Source of the DNA: Acetobacter vaccinii
Lineage (GTDB): Bacteria > Pseudomonadota > Alphaproteobacteria > Acetobacterales > Acetobacteraceae
Length of the DNA stretch: 64,000 nt
Reading direction: 5' to 3'
Assembly (NCBI RefSeq): GCF_008365315.1
Contig: NZ_CP043506.1
Location: 1,222,001 to 1,286,000, forward strand
Position 1 is the stretch's first letter; every line of letters starts with the position of its first letter. Position numbers and translations under genes: made by a program. Below are positions 1-7,635 of this stretch, one piece after another. A model generated the notes under the pieces. That model was not told the DNA's origin. It ran no database searches and worked only from the letters and a program-made list of their open reading frames with translations.

Positions 1-1
1 C

Positions 2-1384
2 ACCAACACCTCCAACCCGGCGGTGCTGATTGCGGCTGGTCTGGTGGCCCGCAAGGCGCGCGCTCTGGGCCTGACACCCAAGCCCTGGGTCAAGACATCC
101 CTCGCCCCTGGGTCCCAGGTTGTGACGGACTATCTCAACCGCTCCAACCTGACCGCTGACCTGGATGCCCTGGGCTTCAACACGGTGGGGTATGGCTGCA
201 CGACCTGCATTGGCAATTCCGGCCCGCTGCCGGGGCATATTGTTGACGCGATTGAAAACAACAGCCTTGTTGCCGTGTCCGTTCTGTCGGGCAACCGTAA
301 CTTTGAGGGCCGTATTTCCCCCAACGTGCGGGCCAACTATCTGGCCAGCCCGCCGCTGGTGGTGGCGTATTCCATCCTGGGCACCATGCGCAAGGACATC
401 ACGACCGAAGCGCTGGGCACCTCCAAGGATGGCAAGCCGGTCTATCTGAAGGACATCTGGCCCACCAACAAGGAAATTGCCGACCTGATTGCCTCCGCCA
501 TCTCGCGCGAGGAGTTTATCAAGCGGTACAGCAATGTTTCCAAGGGCACAAAGGAATGGCAGGATCTCAAGGTTGCGACCGGGTCCGAAACCTATACCTG
601 GGATCAGAAGTCCACCTACGTGCAGGACCCGCCGTATTTCAAGAACATGGCGGTCGAACCCAAGGCTCCGGGCAATATTGAAGGTGCGCGTATTCTTGCC
701 CTGCTGGGTGACAATATTACCACTGACCATATCTCCCCCGCCGGGTCCATCAAGAAGGACTCTCCGGCTGGCCGTTACCTGATCGAACACGGTGTGGACC
801 CCAAGGACTTCAACTCCTACGGGTCACGGCGCGGGAATGACCGGGTGATGGTGCGCGGCACCTTTGCCAACATCCGCATCAAGAACGAAATGCTGCCCGG
901 CACCGAAGGGGGCTATTCCAAGCACTACCCCGACGGTAAGGAAGGCGCGATCTATGATGTTGCCATGTCCTACAAGGCCGAGGGCGTGCCCCTGGTCGTG
1001 ATCGGCGGCAAGGAATACGGCATGGGCTCCTCACGCGACTGGGCGGCCAAAGGCACCCTGCTGCTGGGCGTCAAGGCTGTGGTGGCGGAAAGCTTTGAGC
1101 GTATCCACCGGTCCAACCTGGTGGGCATGGGCGTTCTGCCGCTAGTGTTCAAGGACGGCACCACGCGCCAGACACTGGGCCTGAAAGGGGACGAAGTCAT
1201 CAGCATCAAAGGTGTTGAAGAGCTGAAGCCCCGGATGGACGTCATTATGACAATTACAAGAAATGACGGTTCCACCCAGGATGTTCCGCTTCTGTGCCGC
1301 GTGGATACTCTGGACGAGGTCGAATATTACAGGCACGGTGGCATCCTCCAGTACGTCTTGCGTGGGATGACACAAGCTGCCTGA
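2..1384 (+). CDS. acnA: Aconitate hydratase A, 3' part (5' end outside window)
   Basis: This is the C-terminal 460 residues of an AcnA/IRP-type aconitase, which interconverts citrate and isocitrate in the TCA cycle. The reading frame is open from base 2 with the family motif TNTSNPAV before any start codon, so the gene begins upstream of the window. [14 protein letters not shown] carries two of the three cysteines that bind the 4Fe-4S cluster; the first lies outside. The C-terminal swivel domain has [21 protein letters not shown] and [16 protein letters not shown], which bind substrate. AcnA is normally about 890-900 residues, so roughly half is missing only because of the window edge. A strong hairpin follows 30 bases after the stop. 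Confidence 0.97.
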   Translation, partial: TNTSNPAVLIAAGLVARKARALGLTPKPWVKTSLAPGSQVVTDYLNRSNLTADLDALGFNTVGYGCTTCIGNSGPLPGHIVDAIENNSLVAVSVLSGNRNFEGRISPNVRANYLASPPLVVAYSILGTMRKDITTEALGTSKDGKPVYLKDIWPTNKEIADLIASAISREEFIKRYSNVSKGTKEWQDLKVATGSETYTWDQKSTYVQDPPYFKNMAVEPKAPGNIEGARILALLGDNITTDHISPAGSIKKDSPAGRYLIEHGVDPKDFNSYGSRRGNDRVMVRGTFANIRIKNEMLPGTEGGYSKHYPDGKEGAIYDVAMSYKAEGVPLVVIGGKEYGMGSSRDWAAKGTLLLGVKAVVAESFERIHRSNLVGMGVLPLVFKDGTTRQTLGLKGDEVISIKGVEELKPRMDVIMTITRNDGSTQDVPLLCRVDTLDEVEYYRHGGILQYVLRGMTQAA

Positions 1385-1412
1385 TACACAAGCCTTTCGA
1401 GGTGCTCGTGAG

Positions 1413-2210
1413 ATGGTCGGTCCGGAATATTCCGGACCGGCCTTTTTGACTGATGCTCCCGTTGTTCTGAGTGCGGAACAAATACACAAGAGCTTCGGGG
1501 AGGAGGACATCCTGCGTGGAGTGTCCATGCAGGTGCGCGAGGGGGAGCTGGTGTCCATCATCGGCCCTTCGGGCTGTGGCAAGTCCACCTTTCTGCGCTG
1601 CCTGAATTTTCTGGAAATTCCCGATCAGGGCTCCGTAACCGTCAAGGACGTGCATATTACGCGCGCGGGCGGGGCGTGGAGCCGTGCGGATGAGCACGCT
1701 GCCCATAAGCTGCGTACGCGCGTGGGCATGGTGTTCCAGAGTTTTAACCTGTTCCCGCACCTGAATGTGCTGGACAATGTTCTGCTGGCCCCGCGTGTGG
1801 TCAAGGGCGAGCGCTCCGCCACCATGCGTGACGAGGCCATGGCCCTGCTGGAAAAAGTGGGTCTGGCACAGGTGGCCATGCGCTACCCGGTGTCGCTGTC
1901 GGGTGGGCAGCAGCAGCGGGCCGCCATTGCGCGCGCCCTGGCCATGCGGCCCGAGATCATGCTGTATGACGAACCCACCTCCGCCCTGGACCCCATTGTG
2001 GCCGAGGAGGTGCTGGGGGTCATGCGCACCCTCGACAACGAGGGCATGACCCAGATTGTCGTGACCCACGACATGCGCTTTGCCCAGGTGGCGTCGGATA
2101 CTGTTGTGTATATGGATGGCGGGCTGGTGGTTGAAGCCGGGCCGCCGGAGGAGCTGTGCGTTAACCCTGTGGATGACCGAACCCGCCGTTTTCTAAGGAC
2201 AGTGCTGTGA
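1413..2210 (+). CDS. Polar amino-acid ABC transporter, ATP-binding protein
   Basis: This is the cytoplasmic ATPase of a GlnQ/HisP-type importer that powers uptake of a polar amino acid. The Walker A motif is GPSGCGKST, the signature is LSGGQQQR, and Walker B is [12 protein letters not shown] followed by a switch histidine in VVTHDM. The length is normal for the family. It overlaps the fused binding-protein/permease gene by four bases (GTGA), so the two are translationally coupled. The start is uncertain. ATG 1413 has a good upstream GAGGTG (1399-1404) but lies on the acnA terminator hairpin. A TTG at 1446, immediately after the hairpin, would give MTDAPVVLSAEQ but has no clear ribosome binding site. 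The substrate cannot be deduced. Confidence 0.9.
   Translation: MVGPEYSGPAFLTDAPVVLSAEQIHKSFGEEDILRGVSMQVREGELVSIIGPSGCGKSTFLRCLNFLEIPDQGSVTVKDVHITRAGGAWSRADEHAAHKLRTRVGMVFQSFNLFPHLNVLDNVLLAPRVVKGERSATMRDEAMALLEKVGLAQVAMRYPVSLSGGQQQRAAIARALAMRPEIMLYDEPTSALDPIVAEEVLGVMRTLDNEGMTQIVVTHDMRFAQVASDTVVYMDGGLVVEAGPPEELCVNPVDDRTRRFLRTVL
1415..1447 (+). terminator. Intrinsic terminator after acnA, overlapping the next reading frame
   Basis: The arms GGTCGGTCCGGAAT and ATTCCGGACCGGCC form a 14-bp stem with almost no loop, followed by TTTTT. It fits a Rho-independent terminator for acnA. It lies inside the first codons of the following ABC transporter gene if that gene starts at 1413. Confidence 0.75.
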
Positions 2211-3781
2211 GCCAGGCTTCTGTTTTGCGTTCGCTCCGCCGCAGGGCGGGGGTGTTCGGTCTTGCCTGCGCGCTGGTGGCGGGGTTGTTGTGTGCGGGTG
2301 CTGGCGCACAGGCCCAGACACCTGCCCAGAGCGTACCCCAGCAGAGCGCTGTCCGCTGGGCGGCCGATGCCTCGGCCGATGTGCCCTTTACCTTCCATGA
2401 TCTGGCTGACCCCGACCGGCTGACCGGGTTTGAATATGACATGATGGGCGCTTTGCAGCGCCACATGGGCATACCGCTCCAGTTTGTACAAAACGACTGG
2501 GACGGGCTGATCCCCGGCCTGCAACGTGGCCTGTACGAAATGGTGACCTGCGGGATCGAGATCACCCCCGAACATGCGGAAGCCATCGACTTTACACAGC
2601 CGTACTACATTACGTCCGAACGGATGGTGGTGCGCCGAGACGGGCCGCAGCTTTTAACGCTGGAGTCGTTGCACGGCCACGCTGTGGGCACCCTCAAGGA
2701 CACCCAGGCCGAGCGTATTCTCATGCACGAGCCGGGCGTGACCCTGCGGACGTATGAGGAAGAAACAAACGTCTTCATGGACCTGGCCGCAGGCCGGACG
2801 GATGCCGTGCTGATCGACGGCCCGATTGCCAAATACTACGGGGACACAAACCCCGCCCTGCATGTGGTGGGCGACCCCATAGGCCGGGTGGAATACGGCA
2901 TTGCCTTTGCCAAGGGGCAGCATACCGCCCTGCGTGAGCAGGTAAACACGGCGCTGACCTCCATGCTGCACGATGGCTCACTGCACGGTATTCTGGCCCG
3001 CTGGGGGCTGTGGACACCCGAGATGGTGCAGTTGACGGGCGACCATACCGTGCTGGATGTGCCCGCCACGGCATGGAATGCCTATGTGGCAGAACTGCAT
3101 GGCAAAAGCGGCTGGCGTGCCCAGTTGGACCGTTACCTGTCCTTTGTGCCGCTGGTTGTGCATGCCGCGTGGCTGACGCTTGCGGTGTCGCTGTGTGCCA
3201 TGGTGCTGGCGGTGTCGTTGGGGATGGTGCTGGCGCTTGTGCGGCTGTATGGCCCCCGGCCTCTGGCGTGGCTGGCCACCCTGTATGTGGAACTGGTGCG
3301 CGGCACACCGCTGCTGATCCAGATTTTGCTGATTTTTTACGGTCTGCCAGAGTTTGGCGTGCGGCTGACCCCCTTTATTGCGGGTGTTATCAGCCTGGGG
3401 CTGAACTACGCGGCCTATGAGGCTGAAAACTACCGGGCGGGCCTGCAATCGGTTGCCCCCGGCCAGATGGAAGCCGCACTGGCGCTGAACATGACCCACG
3501 CGCAGGCGCTGCGCCATGTGGTGGTGCCGCAGGCGTTCCGGTTGGTCATGCCCGTTATGACCAACGACTTTATTTCCCTGCTTAAGGACTCGTCGCTGGT
3601 CAGTGTCATTACCCTGACCGAGCTGACACAGACCTATGTGCGCCTGTCCTCGACCTATTTCGACTATTTTGGCACCGGGCTTATGATCGGTGGGGCCTAT
3701 CTGCTGCTTGGCCTGCCGTTTGTCCGGCTGGCCCGCTTTGCCGAGCGGCGGCTGGCGGCCCCGCATATGCGGCGTAAGTAA
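2207..3781 (+). CDS. Fused amino-acid binding protein and ABC permease
   Basis: One 524-residue polypeptide joins the two remaining parts of the importer. Residues about 10-37 form a signal peptide rich in Ala and Leu. Residues about 45-275 are a family 3 solute-binding domain (WAADASADVPFTF, GFEYDMMGAL, IDFTQPYY, DAVLIDGPIA). Residues about 310-515 are a HisM/GlnP-type membrane domain with several hydrophobic segments (VELVRGTPLLIQILLIF) and the EAA coupling loop EAALALNMTHAQALRHVVVP. The start is GTG, with AAGGAC six bases upstream and a four-base overlap with the ATPase gene. Fusion of binding protein to permease is known in some polar amino-acid transporters; it tethers the receptor to the channel. 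Confidence 0.92.
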   Translation: MSQASVLRSLRRRAGVFGLACALVAGLLCAGAGAQAQTPAQSVPQQSAVRWAADASADVPFTFHDLADPDRLTGFEYDMMGALQRHMGIPLQFVQNDWDGLIPGLQRGLYEMVTCGIEITPEHAEAIDFTQPYYITSERMVVRRDGPQLLTLESLHGHAVGTLKDTQAERILMHEPGVTLRTYEEETNVFMDLAAGRTDAVLIDGPIAKYYGDTNPALHVVGDPIGRVEYGIAFAKGQHTALREQVNTALTSMLHDGSLHGILARWGLWTPEMVQLTGDHTVLDVPATAWNAYVAELHGKSGWRAQLDRYLSFVPLVVHAAWLTLAVSLCAMVLAVSLGMVLALVRLYGPRPLAWLATLYVELVRGTPLLIQILLIFYGLPEFGVRLTPFIAGVISLGLNYAAYEAENYRAGLQSVAPGQMEAALALNMTHAQALRHVVVPQAFRLVMPVMTNDFISLLKDSSLVSVITLTELTQTYVRLSSTYFDYFGTGLMIGGAYLLLGLPFVRLARFAERRLAAPHMRRK

Positions 3782-3786
3782 ATCGA

Positions 3787-3836
3787 CCCGGCTTCATGCG
3801 CTCAACGCATAGGGCGTATGGGTGCAGGAAGCCGGG
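3787..3836. other. Nested inverted repeat after the transporter operon
   Basis: Outer arms CCCGGCTTC and GAAGCCGGG form 9 bp and enclose an inner ATGCG/CGCAT hairpin. No T-run follows, so it is only a possible terminator or RNA-end stabiliser for the transporter transcript. Confidence 0.4.
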
Positions 3837-3966
3837 GCTGATATTGTTTCCCCCTCCACCTTGCTGCACAACGAGGCTGACCCACAGGGGCGGCTAGTGC
3901 TGGCGCCGTAGTTGTTGACGGCGGCAGGGGCTAGGCTGTGTCCCGTGGGGCGCGGGGGCGGTAATC

Positions 3967-4953
3967 ATGGATCTTCTTTCAGCATTGCACAGTTTTGTCC
4001 GTGTTGCGGCCACGGGCTCGTTTTCCGCTGTCTCGCGGGAGACTGGGGTAAGCCAGCCCACCATATCGCGGCATATCGCGTTGCTGGAGGCCCATTACGG
4101 CACCACCCTGTTTGCCCGCACCACCCGCAGCCTGACCATGACGGAAGATGGCCGCAGCCTGCTGCCCCACGCCTACGAGGTGCTGGGTATTCTGGAAACA
4201 GCGGAAAACGTGCTGGGCCGCAGGCGGGCTTCTGTTTCCGGTCTGGTGCGGGTGGGGGTGACAACGGCGTTCGGGCTGTTCCTCAGCCGCAGGCTGGGTG
4301 CGCTGCTGGACCGCCACCCGGATCTGTCGGTTGATATTGTCATGCGCGACGGGTTTGGAGACCTGGTGGAAGAAGGGCTCGATCTGGCCGTGCGCGTGGG
4401 TGACATTGCCGAAGGCTCGCTCATTGCCCGCAAGCTGGGTGTTGTCAGAAAATGGCTGGTGGCATCCCCGGCGTTTTTGCGCCGTTACAAAGTATCCGAC
4501 CACCCGCGCGACCTGATGGAATACCCAGCCGTTGCCTATAACTACGGCACAAGCTGGCTGGACTGGAATTTTGAGCGCGATGGGGAGGAAAGCGTTATTG
4601 CGCCTTCCGCCGTGCTGCGCGCCAACAGCAGCGAGGCCGCGCTCTATGCTGCCGAGGCTGGGATAGGCATGGCGCTTCTGCCCGCTTTTCAGGTGCGGGA
4701 CGCGGTGGAAAACGGGCGGCTTGTGCGCCTGTTCCCTGACTGGAATATCCCGTCCATGCCCTTCCACGCCGTGCATACCGGCCCGCGCACCTTGCCTTTG
4801 CGGACCCGTACTGTGCTGGACTTTCTGGTGGAAATTTCGGCCGAACTGCTGCGCGATAACACGCCCCCGGCGGCCAGCCCGCCTAAAGGCCATGGCGGCG
4901 GGGGCGAGGGTGCGCCCATTCCCGCAGGTGTGGCCGAGGGCAAAGCACTCTAA
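3967..4953 (+). CDS. LysR-family transcriptional regulator
   Basis: This 328-residue protein has a LysR winged helix-turn-helix at residues about 10-60 (SFSAVSRETGVSQPTISRHI). An effector-binding domain follows from about residue 90, with GLVRVGVTTAFG, LDLAVRVGDI and AEAGIGMALLPAF, typical of the CrgA/PecT-like subgroup. The C-terminal 30 residues are a Gly/Pro/Ala-rich tail (SPPKGHGGGGEG) not usual in the family. It is followed by a minus-strand gene and preceded by the transporter operon, so its target is not obvious; the divergent partner usually seen with LysR genes is absent here. Confidence 0.88.
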   Translation: MDLLSALHSFVRVAATGSFSAVSRETGVSQPTISRHIALLEAHYGTTLFARTTRSLTMTEDGRSLLPHAYEVLGILETAENVLGRRRASVSGLVRVGVTTAFGLFLSRRLGALLDRHPDLSVDIVMRDGFGDLVEEGLDLAVRVGDIAEGSLIARKLGVVRKWLVASPAFLRRYKVSDHPRDLMEYPAVAYNYGTSWLDWNFERDGEESVIAPSAVLRANSSEAALYAAEAGIGMALLPAFQVRDAVENGRLVRLFPDWNIPSMPFHAVHTGPRTLPLRTRTVLDFLVEISAELLRDNTPPAASPPKGHGGGGEGAPIPAGVAEGKAL

Positions 4954-4977
4954 GAGAGCAGGGCCAGAGTGCTTTGC
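4940..4977 (+). terminator. Hairpin across the LysR stop codon
   Basis: GCAAAGCACTCT and AGAGTGCTTTGC form a perfect 12-bp stem with a 14-nt loop that spans the stop codon. It lacks a long T-run, so it is a probable but not classical terminator. Confidence 0.5.
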
Positions 4978-4997
4978 TCAAAAGCCTTAAAGGACGG

Positions 4998-5019
4998 TCG
5001 CCTTTTTGAAAAAAGGCGA
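4998..5019. repeat. Dispersed 22-bp hairpin repeat, copy 1
   Basis: This near-palindrome has arms TCGCCTTTTT and AAAAGGCGA. The same 22 bases occur unchanged at 62234-62255. It sits between the convergent LysR and bestrophin-like genes, where it could end transcription in both directions because both arms contain T/A runs. Confidence 0.7.
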
Positions 5020-5069
5020 TGTTCGGGGCGAGTTCTTCTTTTTTAAAGGCGGTTTGTGCCTGGCAAGGG

Positions 5070-5855
5070 TCAGCGCATGATTTCGTGCAGGTCCATCAAG
5101 GCCTGTTGGGAGACTGTAATTACGCCATCACTGGCTCTATCCAAATCAAGAATGATCAGAATGGCCAGGGTGAGCAGGAACAGCATCAGCCATGTCGTCA
5201 CCCGGTGCAGCCCGTCGTATGTTGCCGAGACCTCCCCCAGCATCAGGGACGCCAGTAGAATATACAGGAACAGCACATTCAGCACCCGGTCGGGGATGGT
5301 GGCCGAGCGCGCGGCCAGTCTGGATGTGGCAATGTCAAAGCTGTGAGACGTCGCATCCAGCAGGCTCTGGCTGATGGGCTCAACAGGCTCTGTCTTGACC
5401 GCGGCGGCCACAACCTTCCACAGCTCTTTCTGCTTGCGGTGTGTTTCGTTGATGTTTTCACGCCCTGCGTAAAGGGTGGACCATTGTAGCCTGTCCTGAA
5501 TGTAAAGGCGGAGCTGGGTGCTGACCTCTGTCCGGTATGGCTCGGCCAGGAGCTGCGTGTCGTCCCATATGGTGCGCAGGGCATTGGCTTCCTGCACGAC
5601 AAGGTCACGCCTGCCCTCAAAGCGGTTGAGGGAGAGGGAAAAGGTAAACCCAAGTAGCAACGCCATCAGGCCCAGCATGGCCGTGAGCAGATAATCCCGC
5701 CCCCCGCTGCCTAATGCCCGTTTGAGCAGAGGGTCTTTCCCCCGGCGGTTCATAACCCATACCGTGACCTGGTATCCCAGTTCGAGACACAGGATGGAGG
5801 ACGCAAACATGAAAAGACCAATAACGGTGAGCGGATAGTTATGCACCCAAGACAT
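5070..5855 (-). CDS. Bestrophin-like (DUF4239) integral membrane protein
   Basis: This 261-residue membrane protein has two N-terminal transmembrane segments (residues about 8-33 and 55-75) and two C-terminal ones (about 190-210 and 217-235), separated by a long soluble region. The motif ALLLGFTFSLSLNRFEGRR with VVQEANALRTIW is characteristic of the DUF4239 bestrophin-like family. Bestrophins are anion channels, but transport by this bacterial branch is not established, so the function is only inferred. It is a single gene with an ATG start at 5855 and no operon partners; both neighbours are separated by intergenic DNA. Confidence 0.75.
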   Translation of the reverse strand: MSWVHNYPLTVIGLFMFASSILCLELGYQVTVWVMNRRGKDPLLKRALGSGGRDYLLTAMLGLMALLLGFTFSLSLNRFEGRRDLVVQEANALRTIWDDTQLLAEPYRTEVSTQLRLYIQDRLQWSTLYAGRENINETHRKQKELWKVVAAAVKTEPVEPISQSLLDATSHSFDIATSRLAARSATIPDRVLNVLFLYILLASLMLGEVSATYDGLHRVTTWLMLFLLTLAILIILDLDRASDGVITVSQQALMDLHEIMR

Positions 5856-6244
5856 CCTTGCCGGCCTTGTCTAAAAATCAGGTTATAAAGTGGAACAGTT
5901 TTTTATTTTTTAATTCATACTGTGACTTATGGAAAATACCAGAGCCTGCACCTGCCGACTGTAATGATACCCCTACAGGGAACAATAAAGACACATCCTG
6001 CCCTGCCAGAGGCCGGGTGCCATCCGCTTATGCCTGTCGGGGCATGGTGGGAACATCAGTGTGCAGAGGCTGTCGCGCTGTAGATTCTTAAACTTAAACA
6101 CAGCGCAAGTCGTCTGGGCCATAGTTTAGGTTATGATAAAAACTTAAATATGGATGAGTGTCCCGTAGGCTATTTGGCGAGAGACTGCGTTAAAGCAAGC
6201 AGTTATCCAAAGCGTTCGGGCAACGGCGTTACGCAACAGCGCGG
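5856..6244. other. Gene-poor intergenic stretch
   Basis: No convincing gene was found in these 389 bases between two minus-strand genes. The AT content is locally higher. A 7-bp inverted repeat GCGCTGT/ACAGCGC (6075-6106) encloses an AT-rich loop, and ATGCC/GGCAT gives a small hairpin near 6033. The small open frames have no family resemblance and no good ribosome binding site. It probably contains the bestrophin-like gene promoter and the end of the sulfur operon. Confidence 0.5.
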
Positions 6245-6661
6245 TTAGATTGGCTTCCAGAGCGCAAAGGCTTTCATTCCGCCGATCAGACCCAGCAGAA
6301 AAACCAGACTTTGCCAGTGTCCCATTAACAGGGAGGCAACAGCGGGGCCGGGGCAAAAGCCAGCCAGCCCCCAGCCAAGCCCGAACAGGCAACTGCCTGC
6401 CATCAGGGGCCAGTCGATCTGGCGTGCGGTTGGTAGTTGGAAGGTTGTTTCAAAAACCGGGCGTGACAGGTGGCGCTGCAAGCGGACACCACAGAATGTC
6501 AGGCACACAGCCCCGCCTAAAACAAATAGCAGGGAGGGGTTCCAGTGTCCGGCAAGATTCAGAAAACCCAGAACAGTCGCAGGGTTGAGCATACCGCCCA
6601 GTATTAAGCCAAAGCTGAAAACAAGCCCGCACAGGAAGGCCACAAGCGTTCTGATAGCCAT
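6245..6661 (-). CDS. YeeE/YedE-family (DUF6691) membrane protein, PmpB-like
   Basis: This 138-residue integral membrane protein has about four hydrophobic segments. It carries family motifs SFGLILGGMLNPATVLGFLN and LFGLGWGLAGFCPGPAVAS, the latter with the conserved cysteine of the YeeE/YedE sulfur-transport superfamily (TsuA-type thiosulfate transporters). It is the second half of a split transporter pair with the upstream gene, seven bases away. In BigR regulons of other proteobacteria the two halves handle sulfur species, and the same is inferred here. It is last in a three-gene operon behind an ArsR-type repressor. Confidence 0.85.
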   Translation of the reverse strand: MAIRTLVAFLCGLVFSFGLILGGMLNPATVLGFLNLAGHWNPSLLFVLGGAVCLTFCGVRLQRHLSRPVFETTFQLPTARQIDWPLMAGSCLFGLGWGLAGFCPGPAVASLLMGHWQSLVFLLGLIGGMKAFALWKPI

Positions 6662-6668
6662 GGTCGCC

Positions 6669-7091
6669 TTATTTCCCTGTCAAAAAAGGTAAAAGTGTTG
6701 CTGTTATCACCCCTGTTCCCAAAAAGCAGATGACAGCGACCAGTGAGCGGCGCGAGAGACGGGCCAGACCCAGAACGCCGTGACCGCTGGTGCAGCCGCT
6801 GCCCAGACGGGTGCCAAAACCCACCAGAAACCCGGAGATGAGGAGCAGCGGCCAGGGGGCGGAGACAGTCATGTCAGGCCATGCTCCGGTTGCAAGGCGC
6901 CACAGCACAGGTCCGGCGGCCAGCCCAAGCAGCAGGGCCGCCCCCGGCCAGATGTTTTTGCCACCAAGTGTCCGCCCCAGAATCCCGCTAATGCCAGCAA
7001 TCCGGCCATCGAGGATCAGGTAGGCAGAACATGCCAGACCGATGAGCAGCCCCCCTGTAAGACTTTGCCAGTCAATCATGAGGATTTTCAC
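6669..7091 (-). CDS. YeeE/YedE-family membrane protein, PmpA-like
   Basis: This 140-residue membrane protein forms the first half of the YeeE/YedE pair. The hallmark GFGTRLGSGCTSGHGVLGLA contains the cysteine believed to relay thiosulfate or persulfide in TsuA-like transporters. Hydrophobic helices lie at residues about 10-30, 45-65, 75-95 and 110-135. The GTG start at 7091 overlaps the repressor stop by four bases (GTGA), which argues for translational coupling; an in-frame ATG four codons later is an alternative. The operon order is repressor, this gene, then the DUF6691 partner. Confidence 0.85.
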   Translation of the reverse strand: MKILMIDWQSLTGGLLIGLACSAYLILDGRIAGISGILGRTLGGKNIWPGAALLLGLAAGPVLWRLATGAWPDMTVSAPWPLLLISGFLVGFGTRLGSGCTSGHGVLGLARLSRRSLVAVICFLGTGVITATLLPFLTGK

Positions 7092-7387
7092 TTTGTCTTT
7101 GCACAGAAAATATCGTGGAGGGCGGCAATCACCTGCCCGGCCTTGTCGTCAGAAAGACGGTAGAAAACAGACACCCCTTCCTTACGGGCGGTTACAATCC
7201 GCGCGGCTTTGAGAACGGTCAGATGCCGTGAAAGGTTGGGCTGGTGGATATGCAGGGTGCTTTCCATCTGCCCGACGGAGAGCTCACGCTCGGCCAATGT
7301 GCAGGCAATCAGAAGGCGGTCGGGGTGGGAGAGGGTTTTGAGCAGTTCTGCAACAGGCCCAACATCTGCCTGCATCATGTCGATCAT
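7088..7387 (-). CDS. ArsR/SmtB-family repressor of the BigR/SqrR (persulfide-sensing) type
   Basis: This 99-residue winged-helix repressor begins ALKTLSHPDRLLIAC-like and has recognition helix HQPNLSRHLTVLK. Cysteines at residues 29 and 95 are 66 residues apart, the same spacing as the two dithiol-sensing cysteines of BigR and SqrR, where reactive sulfur forms a tetrasulfide bridge and releases DNA. No ArsR metal-binding CVC motif is present. It is first in an operon with two YeeE/YedE sulfur-transport genes, and a perfect 28-bp palindrome lies six bases upstream of its start. Autorepression relieved by sulfide or polysulfide is the likely mode. Confidence 0.87.
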   Translation of the reverse strand: MIDMMQADVGPVAELLKTLSHPDRLLIACTLAERELSVGQMESTLHIHQPNLSRHLTVLKAARIVTARKEGVSVFYRLSDDKAGQVIAALHDIFCAKTK

Positions 7388-7393
7388 GTTTCG

Positions 7394-7421
7394 ATTCTCT
7401 TATTATCGATAATAAGAGAAT
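7394..7421. promoter_or_regulatory. Perfect 28-bp palindromic operator of the BigR-like repressor
   Basis: The left half is ATTCTCTTATTATC and the right half is its exact reverse complement, centred on TCGA. It lies directly upstream of the repressor start and is AT-rich, as BigR operators are. It probably overlaps the operon promoter. Confidence 0.75.
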
Positions 7422-7590
7422 ATAGGGGCCAGAGCATTTGGCAAGGACTGCCGCCAGAAGGGTGCAGCAGCCTGTATGGCTTTTGATAAAATAGGCAGAA
7501 AAATCAAAATTTCCGGTGCATATTTTTCAAAAAATCGCTAAAGACCATGCCGTTTTTAGAAAAAAGCATCAGAAACTATTTGTCTTAGTG

Positions 7591-7628
7591 CACAAACCTG
7601 CCCCCAGCACAGCAGGAGCGGGTTTGTG
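7591..7628 (-). terminator. Hairpin downstream of the amidase gene
   Basis: CACAAACC and GGTTTGTG pair over 8 bp, with a further CTGC/GCAG inside. It ends eight bases from the amidase stop codon. No immediate T-run is seen on the minus strand, so termination is probable rather than certain. Confidence 0.45.
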
Positions 7629-7635
7629 CCCGCCC

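Noticed and set aside
6144..6392. Transposase fragment
   Set aside because: The reading frame is short, lacks a DDE-type motif and inverted repeats, and mostly overlaps the DUF6691 gene on another frame.
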